Shown here one piece after another: positions 46,596 to 55,531 of a stretch of DNA of 64,000 nucleotides. A program made the position numbers and the translations under genes. How positions within the stretch are numbered: the stretch's first letter is position 1; each line of letters begins with the position of its first letter. This DNA comes from Bacteroides salyersiae WAL 10018 = DSM 18765 = JCM 12988 (lineage in GTDB: Bacteria; Bacteroidota; Bacteroidia; Bacteroidales; Bacteroidaceae): assembly GCF_000381365.1 (NCBI RefSeq), contig NZ_KB905467.1, positions 1,520,617 through 1,584,616 on the forward strand. Direction: 5' to 3'. The notes beneath the pieces were generated by a model. The model was not told the origin of the DNA. It did no database searches and worked only from the letters and a program-made list of their open reading frames with translations.

Positions 46596-47780
46596 ATGAC
46601 TAATCTATTTATCACAATCGTACCGACTAAAGTTTTGGCAAACGGCCAACATAAAATAAGAATTGCTGTGTCTCACAACTGGGACACACGTTACATCCCG
46701 ACCAATATAGTCATAGACTCACTCAATGAGTTCAAAAATGGCAAAATTGTAAAGCGTTCAGATAAAGAACTACTAAATGCAAGACTTAAAAGAATCTATG
46801 ATACCTATTACGAACGCTGTGAAAGTATAGAATACGCAGATTCACTTACCTGTACACAGTTAGTCAAAATAATAACCAGTCCAATTAATGGTGAAAAACA
46901 TCGCAAATTTGAGGATATAGTTGAAGAATTCCTCTCACAGATAGATGAGGATGATAGAGAAAAAACGCATAAGCTATATAAGTTGGCCGCTAAACATTTT
47001 ATTCGGTTTACCGGCCCAGGCGCGCTAATGGAACACATAACACCCATCCGGATTAATAACTATCTAACGCATTTAAGAAAGAGCAAGCTCTCTCCTACCA
47101 CAATCAAGATCTATGTCACACTATTAAAAGTGATAATAAACTACGCTATAAAAATGAGATATGTAGAATATAAGGTAGACCCATTCATCACGGCATCCAT
47201 ACCGTCCGCGAAGAAAAGGGATACACATATTACGGTCGAACAACTGAAAATCATCAGAGACATGGTACCTGATAAATACAACGTATCAGTAGTACGCGAC
47301 ATCTTCATGCTTACTTACTACTTGGCCGGAATGAACTTAGTCGATATGTTAGCCTATGACTTCCGGACAAATATGGTGGACTACATCAGAATCAAGACAA
47401 GAAATACCAAAGATGGTGACCGGTTGACTTCGTTTGCGATTCCCGATGAAGCAAAACCTCTCATAAAGAAATATATGAATAAGAATACCGGAAAGCTCGT
47501 ATTTGGAAAATATAAAACCTATGTATCCTGTTATAATACACTCACACGGAAAATGAAAGTACTGAAAGCGGCAGCAGGCATCACCCATAACCTAACGCTA
47601 TATTCCGCTCGTAAATCATTCGTCCAACATGGCTATGACCTTGGGATACCACTTAGTACGCTTGAGTACTACATAGGGCATTCAATGAAAGAAGATCGTC
47701 CAATCTTCAATTATGTATCAATCATGAAAAAGCATGCAGACAAAGCGATACGAGAAATACTTGATAATCTGAAAAAATAA
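46596..47780 (+). CDS. Tyrosine recombinase (integrase)
   Basis: 394 residues. An arm-binding N-terminal domain (about 1-80; GQHKIRIAVSHNWDTRYIPT), a SAM-like core-binding domain (about 105-205) and the catalytic domain (about 215-390). Catalytic residues visible: Arg in LYSARKSF, His in YIGHSMKE, Tyr in FNYVSIM. The first Arg, normally in a GLR motif, is not in its usual place: the equivalent reads YYLAGMNLVDML. Such variants exist in Bacteroidetes integrases as far as I recall. It probably mobilised this island. Confidence 0.9.
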   Translation: MTNLFITIVPTKVLANGQHKIRIAVSHNWDTRYIPTNIVIDSLNEFKNGKIVKRSDKELLNARLKRIYDTYYERCESIEYADSLTCTQLVKIITSPINGEKHRKFEDIVEEFLSQIDEDDREKTHKLYKLAAKHFIRFTGPGALMEHITPIRINNYLTHLRKSKLSPTTIKIYVTLLKVIINYAIKMRYVEYKVDPFITASIPSAKKRDTHITVEQLKIIRDMVPDKYNVSVVRDIFMLTYYLAGMNLVDMLAYDFRTNMVDYIRIKTRNTKDGDRLTSFAIPDEAKPLIKKYMNKNTGKLVFGKYKTYVSCYNTLTRKMKVLKAAAGITHNLTLYSARKSFVQHGYDLGIPLSTLEYYIGHSMKEDRPIFNYVSIMKKHADKAIREILDNLKK

Positions 47781-47810
47781 GCAGCATCCTATAAAATAAA
47801 TCATAAAACG

Positions 47811-47842
47811 CTTGTATAATATACAAATGTATATTATATTTG
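47811..47842 (+). promoter_or_regulatory. Promoter for the 65-residue gene
   Basis: CTTG (one mismatch to TTTG) at 47811-47814, 20-bp spacer, TATATTTG at 47835-47842. Confidence 0.55.
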
Positions 47843-47870
47843 CATTGTCAAATTAAACGTATAAATAAAA

Positions 47871-48068
47871 ATGAGTAATGAAAAAGATTATCTAATTAGC
47901 TTGCTAATGAAAAACAAAGCACAACTAAAAATGCTTGATTTCATCTTCGAAAACAACAGCAATGCAGATGAAGAAAAAATAAACGCAATCCTTGATGAGA
48001 AACTAAGAGTTGAAAAAAACATCGGGAACATTAAGAAAGCGTTAAAAGAGTTAGAAAAACAAAAGTAA
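47871..48068 (+). CDS. Small coiled-coil protein of unknown function
   Basis: 65 residues (MSNEKDYLISLLMKNKAQLK...). It is highly charged and predicted helical throughout (NADEEKINAILDEKLRVEKN), compatible with a small coiled coil. It follows the integrase by 90 bp with its own promoter, and precedes the first DUF5053 gene by 42 bp. I do not recognise a family. Confidence 0.6.
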   Translation: MSNEKDYLISLLMKNKAQLKMLDFIFENNSNADEEKINAILDEKLRVEKNIGNIKKALKELEKQK

Positions 48069-48110
48069 AAAATGCCTCCCAGAAATGGGAGGTTCTAAAA
48101 ACATAAAATT

Positions 48111-48530
48111 ATGAAAACGTTAAAAGATGAATTAAAAGAGCTTCAAATACTTCTCAATAATCCGACTCCGGAAAATGAGATATTATATCAAAAAAAGTTT
48201 ATTGAAATAAAAAACAAATTTTCTTCTAAAGAAGATGCTAATATTATAGCAGACTTCATTTTAAATGGATACAAACAAATAGGTGAAGGATTAAAAGAAA
48301 TAGAAAAAGAAATAAGTATACGCCAGCAATTGGAAGAAGTAAAGGAAGTTATTTCTTTATCGTACATCGCAAAGAAATATTTCGGTAAATCTCGCCAGTG
48401 GTTAAATAATCGGATTAACGGCTGTATAGTGAACGGCAAACCATGTAAATTCAGCGAAGAAGAAAAAGAAAAATTAAATTATGCTCTTTCAGACGTAAGT
48501 AAGTTATTAGGCTCAATTCGCATTCTCTAA
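48111..48530 (+). CDS. DUF5053-family protein, copy 1
   Basis: 139 residues. The N-terminal half is a charged helix; the C-terminal half has the DUF5053-type motif SYIAKKYFGKSRQWLNNRIN, GCIVNGKPCKFSEEEKEKL. The motif looks like a helix-turn-helix (YIAKKYFGKSRQWLNNRI), so DNA binding is plausible. Such proteins are common on Bacteroides mobile elements. A terminator follows directly. Copy 2 is encoded 250 bp downstream. Confidence 0.8.
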   Translation: MKTLKDELKELQILLNNPTPENEILYQKKFIEIKNKFSSKEDANIIADFILNGYKQIGEGLKEIEKEISIRQQLEEVKEVISLSYIAKKYFGKSRQWLNNRINGCIVNGKPCKFSEEEKEKLNYALSDVSKLLGSIRIL

Positions 48531-48539
48531 TGCGTTTAA

Positions 48540-48594
48540 TTTGACACCGCCCCGCAATTGAGCCGTTGCGGGGCTTTTTATTGTACAATCTAAA
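48540..48594 (+). repeat. Direct repeat carrying a terminator, copy 1
   Basis: 39 bases from 48540 (TTTGACACCGCC... to ...GGGGCTTTT) are identical to 49236-49274, and the following TTGTACAATCTAAA is also shared. It marks duplication of the gene-plus-terminator unit. Confidence 0.9.
48549..48579 (+). terminator. Terminator after DUF5053 copy 1
   Basis: Arms GCCCCGCAA and TTGCGGGGC around an eight-base loop, followed by five T. Confidence 0.9.
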
Positions 48595-48740
48595 ATAAGA
48601 ATTAGAGTTGCACACAACTCCGATACAAGATTCATCACAACAGAGATCGCCGTTCGTGAAAACGAATTCAAGAACGGGAAGCGTTAATAAACGACATACT
48701 CGACAGAATGAACGAGATTCAAGAAAAATTAAAAGAGTGA
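48592..48740 (+). pseudogene. Degraded integrase N-terminal fragment
   Basis: Frame one from 48592 reads KIRIRVAHNSDTRFITTEIA, then VRENEFKNGKR and a stop at 48685-48687. It aligns with the arm-binding domain of the intact integrase upstream (HKIRIAVSHNWDTRYIPTNI). One frame over, INDILDRMNEIQEKLKE continues to a stop at 48738, which resembles the next helix of such proteins. So a second integrase lost its start, an internal piece and its whole catalytic part. Confidence 0.75.
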
Positions 48741-48780
48741 TTAACCTCCCTCCCTCCGGGGAGGGATTAAACTTGAAAAT

Positions 48781-49227
48781 ATGATAGATCGGAATGCTTG
48801 CCTGCCAACGGAAGAAATGCAGGCTGATTTTGAAAGATTCAAAAACCTGACAGAAGAAGAAAGAAAAGCTTTCAAGAAAGAAATGCAGGATAAATATAGC
48901 AAACTGCTGGAAGCCCAAAAGAAAGCCTATGAAAAGGCATCGGAAGCCGGATTAAAAGCAACGGTGAAAGCCTGTAATGATTTCATAGAAAGAGCGGAAG
49001 AAGCCATACTCCGCGATAAATTAGGAGAATTACCCGAAGCGATATCATTCAGCTATATCGCAAGAAAATATTTCGGGAAAAGCCGAAACTGGCTATATCA
49101 ACGTATTAACGGAAATATAGTCAATGGAAAAAAGGCTCGCTTTACTGACAATGAACTCAAGACATTTTTAAATGCCTTGAATGATGTTAGCGAAATGATT
49201 CATCAGACATCGCTTAAGCTCAGTTAA
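48781..49227 (+). CDS. DUF5053-family protein, copy 2
   Basis: 148 residues. A charged helical N-terminus (RFKNLTEEERKAFKKEMQDK) is followed by the same C-terminal module as copy 1: SYIARKYFGKSRNWLYQRIN, GNIVNGKKARFTDNELKTF. The conserved SYIAxKYFGKSRxWL block suggests a helix-turn-helix. The N-terminal halves of the two copies differ, so they may bind different partners. A terminator follows. Confidence 0.82.
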   Translation: MIDRNACLPTEEMQADFERFKNLTEEERKAFKKEMQDKYSKLLEAQKKAYEKASEAGLKATVKACNDFIERAEEAILRDKLGELPEAISFSYIARKYFGKSRNWLYQRINGNIVNGKKARFTDNELKTFLNALNDVSEMIHQTSLKLS

Positions 49228-49235
49228 GATTCTTG

Positions 49236-49293
49236 TTTGACACCGCCCCGCAATTGAGCCGTTGCGGGGCTTTTATTTGTTGTACAATCTAAA
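49236..49293 (+). repeat. Direct repeat carrying a terminator, copy 2
   Basis: Second copy of the 39-base identical block, plus TTGTACAATCTAAA after a short insertion. Confidence 0.9.
49245..49274 (+). terminator. Terminator after DUF5053 copy 2
   Basis: Same GCCCCGCAA/TTGCGGGGC stem as copy 1, followed by four T. Confidence 0.88.
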
Positions 49294-49516
49294 TAATTTA
49301 TATATTTGAAACATCGAAGTAAAACGACCATAATTCGGATTTCTTTGGTTTGACTTGGTGAGGAGGTGGTTCCCCTCACTTGTTTACAAAAACCACTCTT
49401 CCCCCTCCCTCAAAACAAACAGGTTTCTCGTTCTGCATTCGGCATCGGAGACAAGAAATATGCTGCAAAATGAATAAAAATCTCATAAAAAAAGTACAAT
49501 ATTATTATTATAACAT

Positions 49517-49524
49517 TACCTTTG
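49517..49524 (+). promoter_or_regulatory. -7 box for the 73-residue gene
   Basis: TACCTTTG fits TAnnTTTG, 22 bp before the ATG. No clear -33 box. Confidence 0.5.
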
Positions 49525-49545
49525 CACACACTAAATGCATACGAA

Positions 49546-49767
49546 ATGGATGAAGAAGAACTAATTCTGAATGATACTCTGATTAAGAAATGTGAAGAAG
49601 AGGGAATTGTTATAGCTTTAGTTGCTATCAATAGAGAGACAAAAGAAATTGAATTACCTCAAAATTTGAATGACAAAGTAAAAGATCCCAATTACTATGT
49701 TTGCTACTGTCATAAAGACAAGAAAGGAAAATATATAATTCAAAAGATAGAAGAAACTGATCTGTAA
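49546..49767 (+). CDS. Small acidic protein of unknown function
   Basis: 73 residues from ATG at 49546 (MDEEELILNDTLIKKCEEEG). An upstream TTG frame start is rejected because it overlaps the -7 box. A mixed alpha/beta pattern with a Cys-containing segment YYVCYCHKDKKGKYIIQKI. No family recognised. It is the last gene of the island and ends just before a bidirectional terminator. Confidence 0.55.
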   Translation: MDEEELILNDTLIKKCEEEGIVIALVAINRETKEIELPQNLNDKVKDPNYYVCYCHKDKKGKYIIQKIEETDL

Positions 49768-49774
49768 AGATTAA

Positions 49775-49825
49775 AAAGCCGGAAGCAAACAGGGAGCTCG
49801 TAGAGAGCACCCTTTAGCCGGCTTT
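49775..49825. terminator. Bidirectional terminator between the island and pgl
   Basis: Arms AAAGCCGG and CCGGCTTT with an inner AGGGAGCTC/GAGAGCACCCT stem. Runs of A before and T after suit both converging genes. Confidence 0.8.
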
Positions 49826-49826
49826 A

Positions 49827-50555
49827 TTAATCTGATATTTCCTCCTCATCTATTTTCGATGCGGCATAATCATCCAAAAACAACTCTACGTTTTCGGCAT
49901 GATGAGCTATATACGCAGCAGGTCCGGTATCACCGGAGGTACACATCTCCTCTACAACATCGGCTTTACTTTTGCCGATAATCAGGAAAATGACACGCTG
50001 CGCGTTTATTATCGGACATCCCGTCATTGCTATACGTTTCTGCCCGTTATTCGGGTTATAGCTCACTTCATATATTTTATCAGAAGACAACAGACTCTCC
50101 TGTCCCGGAAAGATAGACGAAGTATGTCCATCCCCTCCTGCTCCCAATAATATCACATCAAACACAGGCCAACCGTCTTTCATCGGTATGTTATTCTCTA
50201 CCATACGAGAATAACGGACCGCTTCTTTTTCCGGTCTTTCTTCTCCCTTAATACGAAATACGTTTTCATAAGGAATAGGTACCACACCCACCAATAATGA
50301 ACGCATCATTCCATAATTACTGTCCGAATTCTCAGGAGGAACACATCGTTCATCTACAAAATAAACTCTCATTCTCGTCCACGGAGTAATATCGCTATAT
50401 TCGTTTGCCCACAAGTCAAACATCAGTGCAGGAGTACTTCCACCACTAAAGGCAAAATTAAAAGTCTTGCCGGGTTCATCTATCATTATCTTTATCAGAT
50501 GAAGAATCAATGCGCGTGCCGTCTCCATGGACGAAGGATATATAAAAGGTTTCAT
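49827..50555 (-). CDS. pgl: 6-phosphogluconolactonase
   Basis: 242 residues. NFAFSGGSTPALMFDLWANE, RVYFVDERCVPPENSDSNYG and DVILLGAGGDGHTSSIFPG are the SugarP_isomerase/DevB-type motifs. It hydrolyses 6-phosphogluconolactone, step 2 of the oxidative pentose phosphate pathway. Its start overlaps the zwf stop by 4 bp (ATGA), so translation is coupled. Confidence 0.95.
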   Translation of the reverse strand: MKPFIYPSSMETARALILHLIKIMIDEPGKTFNFAFSGGSTPALMFDLWANEYSDITPWTRMRVYFVDERCVPPENSDSNYGMMRSLLVGVVPIPYENVFRIKGEERPEKEAVRYSRMVENNIPMKDGWPVFDVILLGAGGDGHTSSIFPGQESLLSSDKIYEVSYNPNNGQKRIAMTGCPIINAQRVIFLIIGKSKADVVEEMCTSGDTGPAAYIAHHAENVELFLDDYAASKIDEEEISD

Positions 50556-52051
50556 AATTCACAATATTGGTCTGTGTTTGTCAAATTTTTACAAGGGTTA
50601 GTCCATTCCGCACCATGCTCATGCATCATGGCTTCACTTTCAAGAGGCCCCCATGTGCCAGCAGGATAACCATAGAGCGGTGCATCGGGATGTTCTTTCC
50701 AATATTTGAGAATCGGATCGAAAAAACGCCAGGAAGCTTCAACGGCATCACTTCGGGTAAAGAGAGTGGGATCTCCCTGAATACAGTCATCAATCAGCCG
50801 TGCATAAGCATCTCCACTGGGAACACCGCCGAGCTGGTCATAGCTGAAATCCATTGTTACCTGCTTCACTTCAAATCCGGCACCGGGCACTTTCATTCCA
50901 ATCTTCAATACGATACCTTCATTCGGTTGCAAACGCAAAATAAGTTTATTGGCACGGGGACAGTTACCTCCCGCACAATGAAACATCTGATGCGGTGTTT
51001 CACGGAAGTGTACCACTATCTCCGTCACTTTTGTCGGCATCTGCTTACCGGTGCGAATATAAAAAGGAACACCGCTCCAACGCCAGTTACTGATACCCAG
51101 TTTCATGGCAATATAAGTTTCGGTACGTGATTTCGGACTCACATTCTTCTCCTCCCTATATCCCTTCTTACTGCCGGAAGCCGTATATTGCCCACGGACA
51201 ATATGCTCTTCAAAATCCTCTTCGGTCAGCGGTGTTAAAGATTCGTACACCTTTACCACTTCATTCCGAAAAGTATCGGCATTGAACACGGCAGGAGGTT
51301 CCATTGCCGTCAAAGCCACAAGTTGTATAAGATGGTTCTGTACCATATCGCGCAAGGCACCGGCCGTATCATAGAAACCGCCACGCTGTTCGATACCTAA
51401 ATTTTCGACAGCCGTCACCTCTATATAATCAATGTAGTTACGATTCCACAAAGGTTCGAATATGCCATTGGCAAAACGGAAAGCCAAAAGATTCTGTGCC
51501 GTTTCCTTTCCCAGAAAATGATCAATACGATAAATCTGATGTTCCTCAAAAACAGAAGCATAAATCCGGTTCAGTTCTTCCGCCGAATGAAGATCGTATC
51601 CAAACGGCTTTTCTACAATAATCCGGGCGCGTCCGCGATTAAGATGCGCTTTCTTCAAATGCAAAGGAATCACCCCGTAGAGAGAAGGGGGCGTAGCCAG
51701 ATAAAACAACAGATTATCCGGTTCTTTCTCATCGGTAATCTCTTGCAAACGTTCCCGAAGCCGCACATACCCCGCTTCTATAGCAGGATCAATCGGCAAA
51801 TAATAGAGATGCTGTGTAAAACCATCCATCAGTTCTTTATCCTGTTCGTCGGGTTTCACAAACTGTTCCAACTCTGTATAAATATAAGCCCGGTAATCAG
51901 CATCCGAGTAAACGGTACGCCCCACTCCCATTACAGAAAAATCTCCTTTAAGACGATTGTCCCTGTATAAGGAATATAGAGCAGGCATCAATTTACGTTT
52001 GGTAAGATCGCCCGAAGCTCCAAATATTATCATTACGAATTTATCCATCAT
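50552..52051 (-). CDS. zwf: Glucose-6-phosphate 1-dehydrogenase
   Basis: 499 residues from ATG at 52051; the GTG 5 codons upstream lies in repeat DNA and is rejected. NADP-binding IIFGASGDLTKRKLMPALY, active-site RIDHFLGKETAQNLLAFRF and the C-terminal domain (GDPTLFTRSDAVEASW) are complete. It oxidises glucose-6-phosphate to the lactone, giving NADPH. Middle gene of gnd-zwf-pgl. Confidence 0.97.
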   Translation of the reverse strand: MMDKFVMIIFGASGDLTKRKLMPALYSLYRDNRLKGDFSVMGVGRTVYSDADYRAYIYTELEQFVKPDEQDKELMDGFTQHLYYLPIDPAIEAGYVRLRERLQEITDEKEPDNLLFYLATPPSLYGVIPLHLKKAHLNRGRARIIVEKPFGYDLHSAEELNRIYASVFEEHQIYRIDHFLGKETAQNLLAFRFANGIFEPLWNRNYIDYIEVTAVENLGIEQRGGFYDTAGALRDMVQNHLIQLVALTAMEPPAVFNADTFRNEVVKVYESLTPLTEEDFEEHIVRGQYTASGSKKGYREEKNVSPKSRTETYIAMKLGISNWRWSGVPFYIRTGKQMPTKVTEIVVHFRETPHQMFHCAGGNCPRANKLILRLQPNEGIVLKIGMKVPGAGFEVKQVTMDFSYDQLGGVPSGDAYARLIDDCIQGDPTLFTRSDAVEASWRFFDPILKYWKEHPDAPLYGYPAGTWGPLESEAMMHEHGAEWTNPCKNLTNTDQYCEL

Positions 52052-52087
52052 TTCTATTTTTATCACTAATCACTAAACCACTTATCA

Positions 52088-53563
52088 CTAATTGTTGTAA
52101 GTACCCGACTTCGTATCACCACCGTGTCCCGTCCAATTTTCATGGAAGAATTGGCCCCGGAGTTCATCTTTTCGTTCAAAGGTATGAGCGCCAAAATAAT
52201 CGCGCTGCGCCTGAATCATATTCGCAGGCAAATTGGCAGACACCAATGAGTAGAAATAGTTCAATGCCGAAGAGAATGCCGGAACCGGAAGTTCCTCACG
52301 CATTGCTTGTGCCACCAGATTTTTCCATCCGGGTAGCAACTCCTTAATTTCATCACGGAAATATGGTGCCAGCAACAGATGTTTCGGCTTATCTTTCGCT
52401 TCAAAAGCGGCGGCAATATCGTTCAGGAAAACACTACGGATGATGCATCCGCCACGCCACATACGAGCAATAGACGCCAGATCGAGTTTCCACCCGAAAG
52501 CATCGGAAGCGCGCTGTAACACCGCAAATCCTTGTGCATACGATACCAGTTTAGATGCATACAATGCAGCAAAAATGTCCTTTATCATTTCCGGTTTATT
52601 ATAAACTGCCAGCGAATGTTTACACTGGAACTGACGTGAAGCAGCCTCACGCAAATCTTTTTGTGCCGACAAACTACGCTCAAATACCGCCGTAGCAATC
52701 AGTCCCAACGGCATCCCTAACTCCATAGCATTAATAACAGACCATTTTCCCGTACCTTTCTGCCCGGCAGCATCCAGAATTTTATCCAGCAAATAGCCTC
52801 CTGCCTTATCTTTGTGGCGCAAGATGTTCGCTGTAATTTCTATCAGATAACTGCGAAGCTTCCCTTCATTCCAACGGGAGAAAACATCCGCCATATCTTC
52901 ATTGGTCAGATCAAGCAAGTTCTTCATCACCCAATATGCTTCGGCAATAAGCTGCATATCTCCATATTCAATGCCATTATGTATCATTTTCACAAAATGC
53001 CCCGAACCTGCCGGGCCGATCCACTCACAACAAGGCGTTCCGTCGGAAGCCTTTGCTGCTATACTCTGTAAAATAGGCTTAACCTCCGGCCAGGCAGCCA
53101 CCGAACCGCCGGGCATAATGGAAGCACCATTCAAGGCTCCTTCTTCACCACCCGACACACCGCTACCTACGAAAAGAAAACCTTTCGATTCAGCCAACGT
53201 TACACGACGGTTTGTATCTTCAAAATTAGAATTACCGCCATCAATCAAGATATCACCCGGAGAAAGTAAAGGGAAAAGTTGTTCCATAAGTTCATCTACA
53301 GCACTTCCTGCACGAACCATCATCATTATTTTACGAGGTAAGGCGATAGAGTTGACAAAATCGGCAATATCCGTAAATCCTTCAATATTCAAGCCCTTGG
53401 CCCGTCCATTGATAAAACGTTCCACTACCCCTTCTTCTACTCCCGGCACCGTACGGTTGTACACCGAAACTTTCCATCCCTTACTTGCCATGTTTAAGGC
53501 TAAATTTTCACCCATTACAGCCAATCCTATTAGCCCAACATCCGTTTTATTCTGTATTGACAT
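52088..53563 (-). CDS. gnd: 6-phosphogluconate dehydrogenase (decarboxylating)
   Basis: 491 residues, the long NADP-type form. N-terminal VGLIGLAVMGENLALNMASK, substrate motif SGVSGGEEGALNGASIMPGG, catalytic HFVKMIHNGIEYGDMQLIAE and the C-terminal NMIQAQRDYFGAHTFER are all present. It makes ribulose-5-phosphate, CO2 and NADPH. First gene of the operon. Confidence 0.97.
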   Translation of the reverse strand: MSIQNKTDVGLIGLAVMGENLALNMASKGWKVSVYNRTVPGVEEGVVERFINGRAKGLNIEGFTDIADFVNSIALPRKIMMMVRAGSAVDELMEQLFPLLSPGDILIDGGNSNFEDTNRRVTLAESKGFLFVGSGVSGGEEGALNGASIMPGGSVAAWPEVKPILQSIAAKASDGTPCCEWIGPAGSGHFVKMIHNGIEYGDMQLIAEAYWVMKNLLDLTNEDMADVFSRWNEGKLRSYLIEITANILRHKDKAGGYLLDKILDAAGQKGTGKWSVINAMELGMPLGLIATAVFERSLSAQKDLREAASRQFQCKHSLAVYNKPEMIKDIFAALYASKLVSYAQGFAVLQRASDAFGWKLDLASIARMWRGGCIIRSVFLNDIAAAFEAKDKPKHLLLAPYFRDEIKELLPGWKNLVAQAMREELPVPAFSSALNYFYSLVSANLPANMIQAQRDYFGAHTFERKDELRGQFFHENWTGHGGDTKSGTYNN

Positions 53564-53645
53564 AATTGTAATATTTATCTATTTACTTGTTTATTCATAT
53601 AACACGCACAAGAAGAATTTGTTCGTCTATTTACAGAAAAAATGC

Positions 53646-53653
53646 TACTTTTG
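53646..53653 (+). promoter_or_regulatory. -7 box for the symporter gene
   Basis: TACTTTTG fits TAnnTTTG and sits 24 bp before the symporter ATG. A TTTG lies about 24 bp further upstream, slightly too far. Confidence 0.5.
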
Positions 53654-53677
53654 TAGCAAATAAATTAAGTTTCGATT

Positions 53678-54844
53678 ATGAAGAAAATCCATATCGGCCT
53701 GTTGCCCCGTATAATTATTGCCATTTTGTTAGGAATCGCAGTCGGACATTTCTTTCCAGCTTCGCTGGTTCGTATATTTGTAACGTTCAACGGCATCTTC
53801 AGTGAATTCCTTAATTTCTCTATTCCACTTATCATTCTGGGGCTCGTCACCGTTGCCATTGCCGACATTGGCAAAGGAGCCGGTAAAATGCTGCTTGTCA
53901 CTGCACTGATAGCCTATGGTGCAACCTTATTCTCCGGTTTCCTCTCTTATTTCACCGGTGCCACCTTATTTCCGTCTTTAATAGAACCGGGCAGGCCGCT
54001 CGAAGAAATCAGTGAAGCACAAGGCATCCTGCCTTTCTTTTCCATCTCCATCCCACCGTTAATGAACGTAATGACCTCACTTATACTTGCTTTTACGTTA
54101 GGACTCGGATTAGCCACCCTGCATAGCGACTCCTTAAAAAATGCCGCACGCGATTTTCAAGAGATCATTGTCCGCATGATCAGTGCCGTTATCCTCCCCT
54201 TGTTACCTCTCTATATTTTTGGCATTTTTCTTAACATGACACACTCCGGGCAAGTCTTCTCCATTCTGATGGTGTTCATCAAGATCATAGGAGTCATTTT
54301 CGTCTTGCATGTCTTTTTACTGATTTTCCAATATTGCATCGCTGCTTTGTTCGTTCAACGCAATCCCTTCAAGTTATTAACCCGAATGTTACCCGCCTAT
54401 TTTACGGCATTAGGTACCCAGTCATCAGCTGCCACTATCCCTGTCACATTGGAACAAACTAAAAAAAACGGAGTATCAGCCGATATTGCCGGTTTCGTCA
54501 TCCCCCTTTGTGCCACCATTCATCTTTCCGGCAGTACACTGAAAATTGTAGCCTGTGCACTTGCCTTGATGATAATGCAAGGTATGCCCTTCGATTTTTC
54601 CCTCTTCTCCGGATTCATCTTTATGTTGGGCATCACCATGATAGCTGCTCCGGGTGTTCCGGGCGGTGCCATTATGGCCTCTTTAGGCATCCTACAGTCG
54701 ATGTTAGGTTTTGATGAATCTGCGCAAGCATTGATGATTGCATTATACATCGCAATGGACAGTTTCGGTACAGCCTGCAACGTAACGGGTGATGGTGCCA
54801 TCGCGCTGATCATAGACAAAATTATGGGAAAAGAGAAGAAATAA
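53678..54844 (+). CDS. Dicarboxylate/amino-acid:cation symporter (DAACS family)
   Basis: 388 residues with 8 membrane helices and two re-entrant loops. The serine-rich loop (ALGTQSSAATIPVTLEQTKK) and the C-terminal substrate site (MALYIAMDSFGTACNVTGDG-like; IALYIAMDSFGTACNVTGDG) are typical, as is VIPLCATIHLSGSTLKIVAC. It takes up acidic amino acids or C4-dicarboxylates with sodium or protons. Divergent from gnd. Confidence 0.93.
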   Translation: MKKIHIGLLPRIIIAILLGIAVGHFFPASLVRIFVTFNGIFSEFLNFSIPLIILGLVTVAIADIGKGAGKMLLVTALIAYGATLFSGFLSYFTGATLFPSLIEPGRPLEEISEAQGILPFFSISIPPLMNVMTSLILAFTLGLGLATLHSDSLKNAARDFQEIIVRMISAVILPLLPLYIFGIFLNMTHSGQVFSILMVFIKIIGVIFVLHVFLLIFQYCIAALFVQRNPFKLLTRMLPAYFTALGTQSSAATIPVTLEQTKKNGVSADIAGFVIPLCATIHLSGSTLKIVACALALMIMQGMPFDFSLFSGFIFMLGITMIAAPGVPGGAIMASLGILQSMLGFDESAQALMIALYIAMDSFGTACNVTGDGAIALIIDKIMGKEKK

Positions 54845-55246
54845 AGAATTCGATCCTATCAAAGATACCCTGACTCTTCAGTTCCTGTAAAATTTTCTCC
54901 TCATTGCTACTGCAAGCTTTAGAGCCGTGTGCCAAGTCATATACCTGCTACGGCACGTATTAAACCGGTATGCAATCCGAGCATAAATAAAAGACGCGCA
55001 CCTCTTTGTACACGTCTTAAAAATAAATCGGGTAACCGCATATACCACTTAGTCCAAAGGTTGTGTCAAATTGTCCATTTTTGTTTGTATCCTCTTTATT
55101 TTCAACAGATTTACATCCATCTAAGATTTAATTCATAACTATGCAAAAAATACGCTCAGATAAACAGCTTTTTTCTGTAACACATGTTTCAAAGCGATGT
55201 CAACCGGAATAGAACAACCCATATCCTCTATCACCTATAACAAAAA
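54845..55246. other. Gap between symporter and smalltalk gene, possible gene remnants
   Basis: On the minus strand two short frames look protein-like: LWTKWYMRLPDLFLRRVQRG (about 54938-55061) and KACSSNEEKILQELKSQGIF (about 54845-54925). Neither has a start or a recognisable family. In many Bacteroides a peptidoglycan amidase gene follows HU and smalltalk; I cannot tell whether these are its remains. Confidence 0.3.
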
Positions 55247-55277
55247 TCTCCCGATTCGTCATGCAACGATCGGGAGA
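55247..55277 (-). terminator. Terminator of the HU-smalltalk unit
   Basis: Perfect arms TCTCCCGAT and ATCGGGAGA around a 13-base loop, followed on the minus strand by TTTTTG. It lies 30 bp beyond the smalltalk stop. Confidence 0.85.
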
Positions 55278-55307
55278 CTCCAGAGTTATTCTACTTTAAA
55301 ATATTTA

Positions 55308-55403
55308 TTAAACCATTAAAGCTTGTCCGCCAAATACACCAGCCAAAGCACTGGCCACGGCTATCACTACTTTCAGAATTGTATCCCAAATCGTTTTCTT
55401 CAT
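55308..55403 (-). CDS. Smalltalk protein
   Basis: 31 residues: a basic start MKKTIWDTILK, then a hydrophobic stretch VVIAVASALAGVFGG and a short end QALMV. It matches the small Bacteroidetes family that NCBI calls smalltalk protein, which is normally encoded next to an HU-like gene, as here. It is probably membrane-bound or exported; function unknown. Confidence 0.85.
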   Translation of the reverse strand: MKKTIWDTILKVVIAVASALAGVFGGQALMV

Positions 55404-55531
55404 ATTATTTATTCGTTAGTTGTTTATTACTTGTAAAAAAAAATCGGATACTGCGCAGTCAATCCTTAAACGTACATTTTCAATCTTTAATCATGTCATT
55501 TCCGACTCTCAATCATCAGCCGGTCATTTCA

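Noticed and set aside
48451..48918. 155-codon minus-strand open frame
   Set aside because: Antisense across the DUF5053 copy 1 end, a terminator, the integrase remnant and the start of copy 2; those plus-strand features explain the sequence.
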